A stretch of DNA of 64,000 bases from Sesamum alatum (GCA_034509735.1 JACGWO010000003.1:14012001-14076000), one strand, 5' to 3'. Positions 1 through 13,700 are shown, counted from the stretch's first letter. Numbers and translations: made by a program. Notes: generated from the sequence alone by a model not told the origin.

Positions 1-1497
1 CGGCAGCCGGCTGAAGTCGTCATTTTCTCACTGTTTTAATTTTTCGGATTATTCTGAAAATTCATTTTATTTAATTTTTGCATATTTTCTTTAAGAACAT
101 TATCTGGGAGGTTGAGTTTATTGGATTTGGAATCCCGGGAATAACTTACCTACAATAATGAGGAAGGGTCTTCCTAAACGAGAAAAATTATTGCCAACGC
201 TTGTACTATATTTTTTCATACGTAGCGCATTTATTTATCATGAATTGATGCGATTGGTAATCATGGAATATTTGCATGTATTTATGTGATTGGATCATGT
301 GATTATGTGCGTTTAATGAAAATGGATGATCGCGAGCCCTAGACCGAATGTATGGTCTAATTTTATGTTGGGCCTGTGTGCCTCTTTCTGCTTACTCCTT
401 CTCCCCTTCTAGTTGCCTTGAAATAATAAGGCATTCTTTCTCCCTCCTTATGTACTCCCCCGGGTTTTCGCTGGGGTTTCTTTTTACATATGTAATGAGA
501 GTACAATAGGAGTGAGGATTTTATTTTTATGTATTTGGTGGAGAAGAAGGAAGGTCCACATGGAGAGCCCAGAATGGAGGATCCAAGGCGTTTCCATGAA
601 GAATTGAAAGAGAAAAGAGACCAAGGCCTATCAGAATGATGATCGGGTTACTATTAATGTAATAGTGTAGGACCAACCCTAGATTGACCATAGATCCACT
701 GCGGGCTCAGTGGGTCGCATAGGATTCGGGCTCGTGATCATCCAACAGGGGCGTGATAGGCTTTAATTTTGCATGTGGCTATTATGATGAATGAATGGTT
801 TTTATTTATCGTATAACTGCTATGGGATGCAATTTATTTATTTACGCATTGTGGATGAATGTGTTTATATTTACATATGAGATCTCGGTCATTTACAACT
901 CTCACATTGGTTGGACCAATGTCCAAATATTAGACCTATACAAAGTGGACATGGACTCTAGGAGTTAGTCAATGCCTCCCAATTCATGGCATAGTGAGGA
1001 AGCTGATTTAGGTCAATAGCGTAGTCTCACGAGTCGTGGCACGTCTATCGTACTTAAAAGAAGTTGCACTGTGTCATGAACGAAAAATAGACCACTGTTA
1101 CCTGTCTCACGAGTCGTGGAGGTAACAGCGGGTCTATGATTCGGTTGATTGGGTCGGGTCTAACACCCGATTAGCATGATTCGCTTAGAGTCCTCGGGAT
1201 CATGTGAAAGGATGAGGCAATAATCTTGGGAATCTCGTGGAACGAGAATGGTATGACATACCTCCTACAGGATTCTTCCCATGCGAATCGTAAAAGCGGG
1301 GTATGGGAAAATTCGCTGTGGATCCCAAGCCCACTAGGAAAAGGGTTTTCCGAAAACAACGTTTGAAAGTATCGTGTTTTCGTATAAATAGTGGGAGCAT
1401 TAAATGACTAAAGACCAAGCGTTTAATTATTTATCAAAACCTCCGTCTTTTAAATTCTGCTGATCGCGAGTTCTGTTTTTTAAAATGTAGATTTAAA
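1..1497 (+). other. Untranslated leader of copia element B
   Basis: Alignable by eye along its length with the reverse complement of 23208-24740 in element A. The first bases (CGGCAGCCGGCTG) are the tail of the GC-rich block that is much larger in A. It contains two copies of the palindrome CACGAGTCGTG (1028-1038 and 1108-1118) and a TATA-like motif at 1381. Short reading frames here are not supported as genes. Confidence 0.8.
1381..1391 (+). promoter_or_regulatory. Internal TATA-like motif ahead of gag (element B)
   Basis: CGTATAAATAG lies 117 bases before the gag ATG at 1498. The same 11 bases occur on the minus strand in A (23313-23323) and D (37588-37598) at a similar distance from gag. 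This could be an internal promoter inside the retrotransposon leader, but only position and conservation support it. Confidence 0.4.
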
Positions 1498-2302
1498 ATG
1501 TCTAAGAACCCATTATCAACCATACTTGAGACCAACAAGTTCAATGGAACAAATTACAACGACTGGTTGCGCAATCTGAGGATAGTCCTAGATTACGAGA
1601 ACCAAGGCTACGTCATGGACTAGCCTCTCTCTAGGACCTTACCGGAAGGATCCACGCCAGAAGAACGTGAGACGTTCGAGACTTGGCATAAGGATAACCG
1701 GAAGGTTCGTAGCATCATACTTGCTTCTATGACGAATGAGATTCAGAAGCAGCATGAAAGGCTAGACGATGTCCCTTCCATTATGGCTCGCCTGAAGGAT
1801 TGCTATGCAGTCCCGGACCGGCATACTAGGTATGTCGCGATGAAGGCGTTCTTTGGAACTAAAATAATCGAAGGATCCTCTGTACAAGAGCACGGGGTTA
1901 AAATGCTTACCCTGGTGGAAAAGCTTGAGGACCTAAAGGCAGGCCTCGATAATGAGACGTACATAGATGTGATCCTTCAGTCTCTCCCATCCTCCTTCGA
2001 CCAATTTATTGTTAACTATAACATGAACACACTTGAGAAGGGTATTCATGAGTTAATCAATATGTTGGTGCAGTATGAGGCAACGACCAAAAAGTCCACG
2101 CCATCGGTATTGTTTGGAGGTGCTTCAACTTCCAAGGCAAAAGGCAAGGGTGCCAAACGTTGGAAAAGGAAGAAAGGAAAGGGAAAACCATCAAAGCAGC
2201 TACAAACACTAAGAGTGTTCCCATTACCAAAGAGGGGAAAGGCAAAGGAAAGAGGAAGGTTGTCTCCAAGCAACAGTCGAGAGCATATGACATATGTATC
2301 AA
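1498..2302 (+). pseudogene. gag: Copia gag fragment (element B)
   Basis: Begins ATG TCT AAG AAC CCA as in element A. Codon 42 is TAG at 1621 where A has GAG. The frame then stays open from the ATG at 1729 through the capsid-like region to about 2190, where a one-base deletion shifts it. A frame stop at 2347-2349 lies already in LTR sequence. The zinc-knuckle Cys residues are not reached, because the coding sequence is cut just before them and fused to LTR sequence at a TCAA shared by both sides. Gag would form the particle that packages element RNA; this copy cannot. Confidence 0.88.
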
Positions 2303-5300
2303 AGGTGTTGACAGTTGTGTCTCACAAATGCTTTGAGTCTAGTCCCTAAAATCTATGGCCACAGTAACTACACAGAAGGAAAGGTTTCTCTTGCGGCGTT
2401 TAGTAAAGGACAGACCGACACTTAGGTCCAAAATGGGTACCTGCATTTTCCGTGCCCTAGACCCTAAGTGGTGAGACCGTAGACGGAAGGATAGATGTAC
2501 TGTAGAGCCTAAATGTTCATCCCCATATATTCACCTAGTCTCTAGTACTATGGACCGTTGCTAGATGCCCACCCATGGTAACGGGCGGATTCTAGGAATC
2601 CAACCAAGTCTAGTTGAAGGTGAACCTAAAGAGTCACACACAATCTGTACACACATAAAAGTATTTAATTTAGAATTAAATATTTGAAGAAATAGAGCGA
2701 TTAAATTGGATTTAATCGGGTCCTTATTTCTTGGGAAGAGTTAATTCCTTTTATTAGATAAAAGAAATTTATCTAAAAATTAGATTTATTAGAAAATTAA
2801 TTTAATTGGCTTAGAATAAATATTTATATTTAATATATTTATTTATTGCCCTTGGAATATTTAAATAGGATTTTAACATTCCATTAAATTAAATTAATGG
2901 TTGAGACTAAAAGGGAGAGGTCAATGGCTATTATTGGTTTGACCAAAGAAGCTTGATTTGACTAGGATTTGACTAGGTCAAATCCTAGTTGTAGTGGAGT
3001 CTTCAATGTGTAGGGAACTTGAAGAGGAGAAGGAATCATCTTCTATAAATACTCCTTAGCACACACATTGAAGGAGATGATGAATCTTGAAACACACACA
3101 CACACACCCGGTCGTGCACTCCTCTCCCTCTCTCTCGGCCGCGTGCCTCTCTCTCATCTTCCAAGAAAATTGTTTTCTTGTTCTTTTGTTTTTCTAACAA
3201 TTGAACAAAAGGAGGATTGATCTCGTTAAACTAATAACGTTTGATCGATCCGTCCTCTCCTAAATAATACTTGTGAAGGACAAGCGGATCCGCCCGGGAG
3301 CGCGAGCGGAAGCGAGAAAGGCGAGAAATTGCGTAAAGTTAAATCAAAATTCAAAATACGCGAATCCCAAGGGGTGTACCCTTGGGTGCTCAACCGGGCG
3401 TTCGATGTAGGATGTGTAAATATTAAAACATATATTTAAACACATAAGGCATAGATATACAAATGAAATCAATCAAAGCGTAATAAACCGTTACCTTTGA
3501 TTGTTTAGCGTATGCTCCCGGCTACTAGCGTTGTTCCTTCTCCGGAATGCTCACGAAATCCAAACGTATGGATTCTCCAAAGGTGATCCACACCACACCG
3601 GAAGAAACACACGTTCTTCTTGCTAGAAAAGAACGGGTTTAGGAAGGAATCGGTTTAAGAGAAGAACACTATGAATTAGTGTTCTCTTAAACTTACTTTG
3701 TTCTTCTTCTTGATTCAAAATCAAGTGAAGAACACAAGTGTAAGAGAGGGAGAGAGCACGAAATTTTGAGAGAGAGGAGAGGATTTTTTTCTTCTCTTTT
3801 TCCTAGAAAAAGATGAATAATGAATCACTTATGCTTGGTGTTGTATATTCTAATATATATACATAATTAATGTGATTATTGGAATGTCTCTAGGTTCATC
3901 CAAGAATGTCTAGATTCATTCCAATCAATCACCATCAATTCTTCAATCAACCCTATCAAAATTTATGGTATGATCAAATCATACCAAAAGGGAAGAGCTT
4001 GATTGGAGTTCATTTGTCTCTTTCCAAAAGAGATAAGTCAACATACCACCTAGCATGAAACATGGCTGATTTTGCTTCCTCCAAGGGAGCATGTCGGCCA
4101 TGTTTGATTAAGGAAAGAAGTCCAACTTCTTCCCATTCCAAATTAGGAATTATTTCTCCTCTCGGGTATAATTTAACGGACCGGGATTTATCGTAATCCA
4201 ATTACGACGAACCCAATATCAAATCCAATTTAATGTCCAGTTAAATTATTCCCGTTGATCTTTTAATCCAATTAAAAGATCCAACGTCTTAACATTTCAA
4301 CTTTCCATACTTAATCGAAAATCCAATTTACCGATTAAATGAAAGCCCGATACAATATCGGCCCGTCCATCCAATGGACTTTCCCTTAAGTAATCCAATT
4401 ACTTATTTTATCCTTCGAGATTGACTCCAAGTCGATCTCTCAACCTCCTCGGTGATTTGTGTGTGACCCTTTAGGTTCACCCTCAACTAGACTTGGGCCC
4501 GTGTCCCACAAGGGCCCGTTACCATGGGTGGCCGTCTAGCAACGGTCCATGGCACTAGAGACTAGGTGAATTGGCGTGAACATTTAGGCGCTAATTCCGT
4601 ACGGGTACGATCCTTCCGTCTACCGTCTCCCGGCCTTAGTCTAGGGTATGGAATTAGGCGTCGGTTCCCATCCTTGACTAGGCATCTATGCTTAATACTC
4701 GAGACCACGTATGCTTCATTGCGTCGACACAGGAAACCATTCCCTGTTCGACCAACCACTGTGGCCACAGCTTCAAACAGAATGAACGTGTCTCCGAGTG
4801 CATAGGAGATACCTCTGTCACATACTGACAGGGGACGGATCCTCTTCTTGGAATCCACCGTCCTCGCTACACATTCTTACTGCACTGGACAAGGCTTATA
4901 ATGATCATCTTACAGAATGATCACCTCTCGCCAGATCCAAGATACAGCCGTCCTGTGCACGGGACTGCCATGATTCCTCAAGTCTGAGGATTACTCCCGT
5001 ACTATCGGAACCGGGGAAAACCAATCATATCGACCAAGCCTCCAAGGCTTCCATATGATGATCCCCGCGAGTCAGTCCAGTCGGCTCGACCCCAGTCGAC
5101 CAACCCATCAAGATCGTGTAGGCGTCCCACGCCTGTCGCCGATGAAACACGGCACTCATCTAATGAACACGACTCTTGACGCAAGTCTCAATAGGACTCT
5201 CGATGCCCTGTCTCGAGGTCCTCGACTTGGAACGTTTCAGACCCAACTCTTAATCAGTTGGTTTCATGACCACCATCCAATGCGTGGCCCAACTGCATGA

Positions 5301-5881
5301 GTTGTTATCCATGGTCTGTGGGCTTTGTTGCGATATAAGTTAAACACCGGTTTAACAAATGTAAGATGAGCGCAACAAAGAAGGTACCATTGGTGACGAA
5401 CACTCATCTTATTCATCACATAATAATATTACATTCACATCAAGTTGTCGGATAGGTTACAAATCGCCAAACCTATTGGCTTTCTGGTCACCTATTCCAA
5501 CAACTTGTTCTTTCGCTAGCACGAAGTTCAAGATACGTGGGCGGATTGTGTGTCACGAATTAGAGGGTCTCCCATATGAGATCTTGGAGCAAATCGGGGA
5601 ACAACGCGAGTACCGGTTAGAAGGGGAAAACGACGAATCGGTAGGTTTCCATTTACGTTTTTTGTCCTCTTTTATTTTAGAATCCTATGGCCTCCATGAT
5701 TCTTGTGTATGCTTATTATTCATGAGATACACCGAACACCTGGGAGTTTCAAGGGTACACCCCTTGAACGAGTTTATTTTAATATATGTTATGCATGTTT
5801 AAATTTTTGTAATTTAAATTATACCGCGCTTCCGCATTCGGCTACTCCCGGAACGATCCACACGCCTACCCAAGGCTTTCA
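2299..5881 (+). repeat. 3' LTR of copia B, 5'-truncated and split by a solo LTR
   Basis: Two parts, 2299-3273 and 5503-5881, together match the plus-strand family 1 solo LTR at 10774-12774 from about its base 656 to its end. It has the U3 block with two CCATGG-type sites (about 2532-2580), TTGAC motifs near 2956-2989, a TATA-like box at 3043, CA and CT microsatellites near 3091-3155, and the terminal segment with CGCGCTTCCGCATTCG ending CTTTCA at 5881. Confidence 0.85.
3274..5502 (-). repeat. Solo LTR of copia family 2
   Basis: About 2229 bases, starting TGAAGGACAAGCGG and ending CTATTCCAACA on the plus strand, so it reads TGTT to TTCA on the minus strand. It matches the two LTRs of element D (31494-33701 and 46328-48555). 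The 5-base duplication ACTTG flanks it at 3269-3273 and 5503-5507, and family 1 LTR sequence resumes after it. There is no internal region, so it is the product of LTR-LTR recombination. Short reading frames inside it recur in all three copies simply because these are copies of one LTR. Confidence 0.93.
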
Positions 5882-8800
5882 TCCTCTACCTGTGTTGGCA
5901 GTGGAGCTGGAATTGTCCTGACCAGCCTAAAAGGAGACGAATTGGAATATGCCTTCAGATTTAACTTTAAGGCCTCAAACAATAAGGCTGAGTACGAGGT
6001 CCCTAAAGCAGGTATCAAGATGGCACTTAGCTAGGAACTTGACTGCCTAATCTGGTTCCCAACTGATGACCAACCAGGTAGGAAGCACATACGATGTCAA
6101 GGAGGACCGAATGAAGGAATATCTCCAGGAAATAAGCGAGCTTAAGAGCACGATAAAGAGTTTCCAGATCCATCAAATCACTGGCACCGAGAACACCAAG
6201 CCAGACTATCTTGCCCGGCTGGCCAACTCCCTAGCTGATTGCAGCACCTGCACCTTCACTGTAAAAACACTTATTAAAACCTCCTCTAATAATGACATCA
6301 ATGTCTTGCAGGTCAACCCAGATTAGAGGAAATGCCTCCTAGACTACATACAGGAAGGAATACTTCATGCCGATCAGAATGAGGCGGCTCGCCTGAGGAG
6401 CAGGGCAACCAAATTTACTTTTCTAGGGGAATCCTCTCAAAAACAAATTTTCTTAGCCCTACCTCCGATGCTTGTCAATAGAGAAGGGCAAAACCATACT
6501 ACAAGAGATACATGAAGGATCTTATGGATCCTACATAGGTGGTATGGCTCTTGTAGGTAAAACTTACGAGCTAGATACTTCTAGACTACCCTCAAGAAGA
6601 ATGCAGTGGATTGGGTAAGAAGGTGCGAGCAATGCCAAAAGCACACCCCACGTATCAATGTACTATATGAACCGTTCAAAACCATTTTAGCACCTTGCCT
6701 TTTTTTCCAGTGGGGAACGGACATAGTAGGTCCTTTCCAGGCTTCACAAGGACAATGCAAATTCCTACTGGTAGCAGTGGACTACTTCAGCAAATGGGTG
6801 GAAGCTAAGCCTCTTGCTAAGATTATAGAAAATGAAGTGCTCAAATTACTCTGGAAGGATATAGTTTGCAGGAATTATTTACCTTGTGTACTTCTTTCTG
6901 ACAATGGTCGTCAGTTTCAGGGCTAAAAAATCTAAGATTGGTGTGCCAACCTAAGCCTCCAGCAGCGCTTCACTTCAGTCGCCGGGTCAGGTGGAAGTTA
7001 CAGACCGTATCCTGGTGCAAGGCATCGAAATCAAGTTGGAACAAGTTGGAGGGTAAAAGGTAGATGCCCTGCCAATGTACTATGGTCTGACATGACCACC
7101 CTGGGATCAACCATGGGAAAGACAACTTTCAACTTGGTGTATAGCTCAGAGGCTGTCATCCCTGCTGAAGCTGTACTCGAAACATTCAGAATCCAACACT
7201 ATGGGCAGGAAGGTAATGATGCCTTGCTGCACACCAACCTTGACTTAATAGATAAAGTGCAAAAAGATTCTCGAACCCACATGGAAAGGTACAAGAAGAA
7301 GGTGGTTAACACCTATAGCAAAAGGGTGAAAAGGAGAGAATTCCAGGTGTGAGGTCTCGTACTTAGGCGAGCAAGTGCCCTCAAACCAATAGGAAAGCTG
7401 GCTCCCAACTGGGAAGGTCCTTACAAAATGAACCGGATTGTCAAGTTTGGAGCATACGAGCTGGAAGATGCAGATGTAAGAAAGCTGTGATGTCCGTATA
7501 ATTTTATTCATAATCGAGGGACTAATTAGTAATTATTAAGAAAATTTAATTTAATTATAAGTATAGGTTGAAATTATAAATATATTAAAACTTGAAGGGG
7601 ACTAAATTGGAGCTTTATTAATATTTGTGGTCAATACATAAATATATAGAAGTTGGGGACTAAATTGTAATTTTAATAAAAATAAAAAAAAATGCAAAAC
7701 CTCATTTCAGCGCAGCACGTGGCTGCCTATCCATTGTACCCTCATATATTAAAATATATGTATAGCTAACTTACTATTTAAGAAAAGAAAATATACACAT
7801 TTAAACACTAAACACACATTCACACACAATTAAATGTGCAAACTTCGGACGAAAATAGGTTAGTATTTTTTTTTACTATAAATTATAAATTAATTATTAT
7901 ATTAACATTGTTTAATTAGTGCATTTATTAAATATGATTTGTACTATTCGATTTACTATTTAACCGAAAAATTTATTGAATTTGAGCATTTATACAAATT
8001 AGTATTCGGGCATATATTTAATTGGACTGGAATATTATAGCTAATAACATAAAATTATATAACCTACTAGATTTAGTAGTTGTTATAATGGACTATTCAA
8101 ATTGATCGGGTTTATTAATCAAATACATAATTGTATGTACCAGTGTTTAAATAATTATCATTATAGTGAAGAATTGGTAGAAATTAATAGGGATAGTAGG
8201 GAATTATATTTGAGAAATATTAGGAAATTGTATTTAAGAAAATTATAATTATTAAAAAAGAAATATGAGATATTTGTAGTAATTTCATTTACGGATGGTA
8301 TAAAGGACAATAATTATAAAAACATGAGGGGTTTGATAGAATAAGCTTTTATGAGTTAATAGATAAATTAGATGTATACCGGGGGAGTTTATAGCGTCTA
8401 AAATTTAGACGAGAAAGGAACGGAGGTTTGAATTTTAATATAAATGAAATATTAAAATATTGATATAAAATATACGCATATATTTAGTAATTTCATTCGT
8501 AACTTACGTTATTTTCAATATATATTGATTATACATATTATATCCTACTATAGGACGTGAAGATAGAGTAGAGGGCTGAGCAGTTCTCCTATTAACGAGA
8601 TCTTTTGAGCTGGAGGTAAGTATAGTTAATTGAATTTATACATATATATATATATACGTTTATATATATAGAAATATATTCTTGTGTTATATACGACATT
8701 ATGACTTGTTGGCAATTTGTCTGAATTACTTGTTATATTGTGAAGTTGTCATTAAGTGCTTATATGTGATTATGTTGCATGGAAGTTAGATGGGTAATTG

Positions 8801-9747
8801 TGTGTACTATATGTGATTCTTAAATGAAATTGAATGTTGAAGTTACGGGTGGGGATTTGATTGTTGAATGACAATGAGTGAGGAGAATATTGTGAACTGA
8901 GATAAGTAATGGCTTACCTAACTGGGGAGCATACTACAGTGGCTTATGGTGATATGATTAATGACGAGCTGTGTGCTGTCATTGCTCGAGAGAGATGATG
9001 TAACATATCATACGAGCTGTGTGCTGTGTGGTACCGAGAAAAAAAAAGAGATATTATGATTGAGGGGATGATAGCCGGCATAGACCATTGAGTGATGCAC
9101 TCTAGTAGGGGTAAGCAGGGCCCTAAGGAAATAAACAATAAAGTCGAGTATTATGTGTATTTGATATATGATTGTTGGTATGTGTCATTTCTTATATTTG
9201 TTGTATTGCATGATACTCATTTTATTATGTAAGTGCGTGTATATGTATAAGTTAATTAGCTATACTTATTGAGTAGGCAGCTCATCCCTTGCCAATATTT
9301 TTCAGGAGATAGATCACGGTGAACTAGCTACGTTAAATTGGAAGTCGTGAAATAGATCTGAATAGGTGGGTCAGCCGTGACATCTGAAGCCGAGGGTTCT
9401 GTCTATATGATTATTAAACCTCTAGCCTTTCGTCGGGTTTGCGTTTTGGATTCTGTTATAGTTTGAAACTTTCATCTTTTGGAGTTTTGTACATAAGTAT
9501 ATCGGTGGCCTAGTAAATATAAACTTTTGATGATACTATCGTGATTTAAGATTTATTTATAGATTTATATTATATCGAGAAAAAAATAGGATTTATCTTA
9601 TTAGTTTAAAATGGAAAATCTTATAAGACAACTTATAATTTCGAAGAGTATAATGATTAGTAACGATAAAGTGTTGTGCCGTAAGGGGTGTCACAAAAGC
9701 TCTCCCATTCATGGAACGCATACAATCTCAAAAAGTTCTATTCCTGA
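5882..9747 (+). pseudogene. pol: Gypsy RNase H - integrase remnant (element G), interrupted
   Basis: Starts in RNase H (GSGAGIVLTS, then FNFKASNNKAEYE near 5960-6000) with an in-frame stop near 6031. It continues through the KEDRMKEYLQEISELKS segment (6066-6326) and the integrase part with CEQCQKHTPR, GTDIVGPF, DYFSKWVEAKPLA and SDNGRQFQG (6606-6926), then the integrase C-terminal region to 7485. The solo LTR 7486-9695 splits the last codons; after it comes WNAYNLKKFYS and a stop at 9745-9747. Several stops and frame changes make it inactive. RNase H removes the RNA of the replication hybrid and integrase inserts the cDNA. Confidence 0.87.
7486..9695. repeat. Solo LTR of an unrelated, probably Ty3/gypsy, element
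   Basis: 2210 AT-rich bases beginning TGTGATGTCC and ending GGGGTGTCACA (inverted ends TGTGA/TCACA), flanked by the 5-base duplication AAAGC at 7481-7485 and 9696-9700. It has no coding sequence, holds a TA microsatellite at about 8639-8678 and a repeated ACGAGCTGTGTGCTGT at about 8964 and 9012. TGTGATGYCC ends recall plant chromovirus LTRs, which is an inference. Orientation is not settled. Confidence 0.85.
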
Positions 9748-10704
9748 AATCCCTACTCTTTACTTACTATATTGCTATCCTTGTAATCAGCATGATCTCA
9801 CATGAATAAGAACAATCCTTGTTCTCTACTTCACGTTGTTCGCAAGATCATTAACCTGTTGTTTCAGTTCTTCATCCCTTGGTTGGTTGTCGTGTTTACA
9901 TGAAGTAACCACCAGCTTGCGCACGCATTTGGTAGGCTACCACCAGCTGGCACATACATCTAATAAGTTGCTCTACTGGCACACTCATTCCTAACTAGGC
10001 CCCCTCAGGGGCACATGGGTTAGAATGCAGCTTTGATAAAGCCTGCTTAAGCCAACCTACTACTTTGGGTTATACTCTTACTTATTTAGTCTCTCCTACC
10101 GTGTAGTTGACTTATCTTGATGATAACAGGAGGATATGAGCCAAAGTGCTAGCATACCAGTTGGAAAAAGGCAGGCAGATCTTCTACCTTGTAACAGGTT
10201 ATCAAAGCCTACGAGCTTGCCCTAGCTAATATCTCATTGCTCGGACTAAGGATTACCTTGTCCATTTACATGAGTTTTAGCTAACTTATTTTGCTTTGCC
10301 AAAACTACACAAGCGAGTAGAGGATTCTAAGTCTTCCTCTTATCTCTTTTTATCATTTAGTACCTGTAGGAAAACACATTACTTAATATATGAGCTAGGT
10401 ACCCCCATGGAAATACATACACTAACCTGCAGGAAAAGTAAGGCATGGCAACAACAAGTACAAGGAAAGCATACTTTGCATAAAAAAAGGAAGCATCCAG
10501 CTGGGGAAGGAAAGCATAAGAATCCGAAGGAACTCAGTGCCATGAAGAATCATCCAAAGCTCACATTTGGCATTTCAACCTCATGTACGAGGTGACAATA
10601 TAAGATTGTTTTCAAGCAAGTAAAGAAAGTAGTCATTTAGCAGGAGGAAAAGGAATACCTTGGGCACCACTAGCTGGGGGCTCTGTCCTAAGAGGGAAAG
10701 CATC
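9748..10704 (+). other. Non-coding spacer of gypsy element G after pol
   Basis: Between the pol stop and the end of the antisense ORF. Contains several CCAGCTGGCA-like motifs (around 9920-9990). A 99-codon frame at 10296-10595 has no family features I recognise and is not called as a gene. Confidence 0.5.
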
Positions 10705-13700
10705 CTACATCACTTGGTCACTGGGGACCCTCGGAGCCTCTTCCTCCTGATCAGCTTGCAGCAAGGCCTCTAGTGTTAGAATAGGTGACCATGTAAGCCA
10801 ATTTTGGCAGGAATATGTAACCTATGTCTAGACAATTTCAGGTGTTTGATAAAACATTTATGAATAAAGAAGTGAAGATTCATATGGCAACACTTTGTTT
10901 ACGTTCACTTATATCTGCTATTACGTATCTGTTCACTACGCAAACAAAGCCCACGGACTGAGAATCGATTTCGGAGACTGGGACTACGCTTGGAGGTAGG
11001 TCCATGAAATCAGTCTTACCGAATCAGTCCGAAAATCTCCAAGTCAAGGAATCTCGAAAATGGGTACCGGGATTCCCTTTGAGACTTGCACTAAGCATCT
11101 GCTGTCGTATTTCATCGACGGGTGATGAAGGTCGTCTAAGCAGTGTTAGTGGGTCAGCATGCTAGGAAGCAACTGACTGAGGTGACTCGCGGGAACCGTC
11201 TTACGGAGGACCTTGAGTATGGTCACCAAGGTATGACGTGAGTTCCCGGTTCCAACGGTACAGGTCAAGTCCTTTGACTTGAGGAACTGCTGAGTTTACC
11301 TGTACATCAGGTCTGTATCTTAGATTTGGTGAGAGATTGCCAAAATACTCTTGAGTAGTCATAAGCCATGTCTAGTGCAGCTCGGGTGTACAGAGTGACA
11401 GTAGTTTCCAAGAAAGGATCTGTCTCTTGTCAAAAGGCATTGACAGTTGAGTCTCATGTATGCTCTGTGTCTTGTCCCTAAAATCTGTGGCCACAGTAAC
11501 TGAACAGAAGGGAAGGTTTCCCTTGCGGCGTTTAGTAAGGACAGACCGACACTTAGGTCCAAAATGGGTACCTGCATTTTCCGTGCCCTAGACTCTAAGT
11601 GATGAGACCGAAGACAGAAGGAAAAGTGTACTGTTAGAGCCTAAATGTTCATCCCCGATTATTTCACCTAGTCTCTAGTGCCATGGAAAGTTGCTAGATG
11701 GCCACCCATGGTAACGGACGGATTCTAGGAATCCGACCAAGTCTAGCTGAAAGGTGAACCTAAAGAGTCACACACTATCCACACACACTTAGTATTTAAT
11801 TTGGAATTAAATATTGGAGTAAAGGAATGATTAAATTGGATTTAATCGGGTCCTATACTTTCTTGGAGAAAATAATTCCTTCTATTTGATAAAGGGAATT
11901 AAATTAATAAATTGAATTTATTAAGGGAATTAATTTAATGGGCCTAGAATAAATATTAATATTTATTTATTATATTTATTTGGCCTTTTGGAATATTTAA
12001 TAGGATTTAAATATTCCATTAAATTAAATTAATGGTTGAGATTTAATGGGAGAGATCAAAGGCTAGGATTGGATTTGACAAGGTCAAATTCTACTTTGAC
12101 TAGGACTTTGACTAGGTCAAAATCCTAGTCAAATTAAGCTTCTAAAGAGGTGGAGTTTTAAAGAGGATTAAACTCTTCCTCTATATAAACCCCTAGCCTT
12201 GCACCTTTTGAAGGATGATGAAATTCCAACACACACACAACACACACTCATTTTCGGCTCTCTCTCTCCCCTCTCTCTCGTCCGCCCTCTCTCTCCACTC
12301 TCTCCAAGAAATTCTTTTCTAGTTCTCTTGTTCTTGAAACATTAAAACTTAGATGAATCAATACCGTTAATTCATAACGTGTTGTTGATTCATCAACTCC
12401 AAAATATACACTTGTTCGTTGCTAGCACGACATGCAAGATACGTGGGTGGATCGTGTGTCACGATTTGGAGGGTCTCAAGAACGAGATCTCGGTGCAAAA
12501 TGGGGAACAACGCGTGTAGCTGTTGAAGACGAAAACGACAACGGGTAGGTCTCGTTTAATATTTTTGTCCTCTTTAATTTTCTACCCTATGGCCTCCATG
12601 ATCATTTACATGTTGTTTACTCATGAGATACACCAAACACCCGGGAATCTCAAGGGTACACCCCTTGAGCGTGTTCTTTAATTTGATTAAAGCATGCTTT
12701 AAATTTTTGTATTTTATTTTATATCGCGCTTCCGCATTCGCGCAATTTCCCGGGACGATCCACATATTCTTTCATCTAGTAGCTCGCGGGGAACTTCTTC
12801 ATCTGAATCGGTGGCATCGACTAGACCTGCATGTATATCCTGGAATGAGGTGGGAGTAGTTAAAGAAGGATAGTTGGCCTCTACAAACTGATGAGCACAG
12901 GTCCAAAAGCCATGACAGTAGTACTTCAGAGCACTATCATTTAGCAAGCTCAGGAAGTCCAAGGATTTCTTGAGCTCCTCCAATTTGCTGGACCACGTAT
13001 CCTCCAAGACCTTCTTACCCTCCTCAGACGAAGGGTAGTCACAGACTATCTCCTTTTTAAGTTGTTCCTGCTTCAAGGCGGAGTTCTCCAAGCGCTTGTG
13101 AAGGCTGATAATCTCAGCCCTCAAATGAGTAAAGCTCACTTCGTGCACCTGAACCTTCTCCAGCACTTCCACCTCTTCTTTGCCTCCTCAGCTGCCAGCC
13201 CTCTTTGCTCCAACCAATCAAGCAGGGCACAACTCAGCGCAATCGTCTAATAATTTACCCAGGTGAACTGGTTGACTCATCATTTACCTCCAATTTAAAC
13301 TTGCTATATATGTTATCAAGTACTCACCTGCTGAAATGAGATACAAATAAGCTCAAAGCTTAGGCTCATGGCAAAGAATCTATATAAGTCCTGTCCAGGT
13401 GAGGAAGGCCCCCCTTTGAGAAATCAACAGCTCGACTGCCCTCACCTTCTTCCTGCAGCAGATAGCCCTCGCCAACCACCTGTTTTTTCTTTGTAGCCTT
13501 CTCTTCAGCAGGTCGAGAGGTTCCATTGCGAGTAGCAGGATGTGGAGCTGGAGGAGCCAAAGGACCAGTTGACCCCTTAGCCCATTTTGTGGGCGTAGGA
13601 ATGAGATTAGCTGTAGCTTACCTTTAGGGTCCCCCATTGAGGTGGAACTAGCTTGAGTAGAAGGGGGCTCTTCATAAGGGGACGCTTGGCAGAGGAGCCG

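Larger units (their letters stand above)
1..5881 (+). mobile_element. Copia element B, family 1, internally deleted, 5' part outside window
   Basis: An LTR retrotransposon of the same family as the complete element at 17142-27581, here on the plus strand. The window opens inside its untranslated leader; gag follows at 1498, breaks off at the zinc knuckle near 2302 and joins directly to the middle of the 3' LTR. All of pol, the polypurine tract and roughly the first 650 bases of the 3' LTR are missing. A family 2 solo LTR (3274-5502) splits the 3' LTR. The right end at 5881 (CTTTCA) abuts gypsy RNase H sequence, so B lies inside gypsy element G. Its 5' LTR would lie left of the window. Confidence 0.88.

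Noticed and set aside
4562..4858. Minus-strand frame of about 98-107 codons found again at 32761-33084 and 47615-47938
   Set aside because: The three places are copies of one LTR. Recurrence is due to shared ancestry; no start context, domain or codon evidence supports a protein.
6606..6926. Integrase-like frame as possible endogenous pararetrovirus
   Set aside because: The CEQC and DYFSKW-SDNG motifs are integrase features of Ty3/gypsy; plant pararetroviruses lack this layout, and no movement-protein or virion features are seen.
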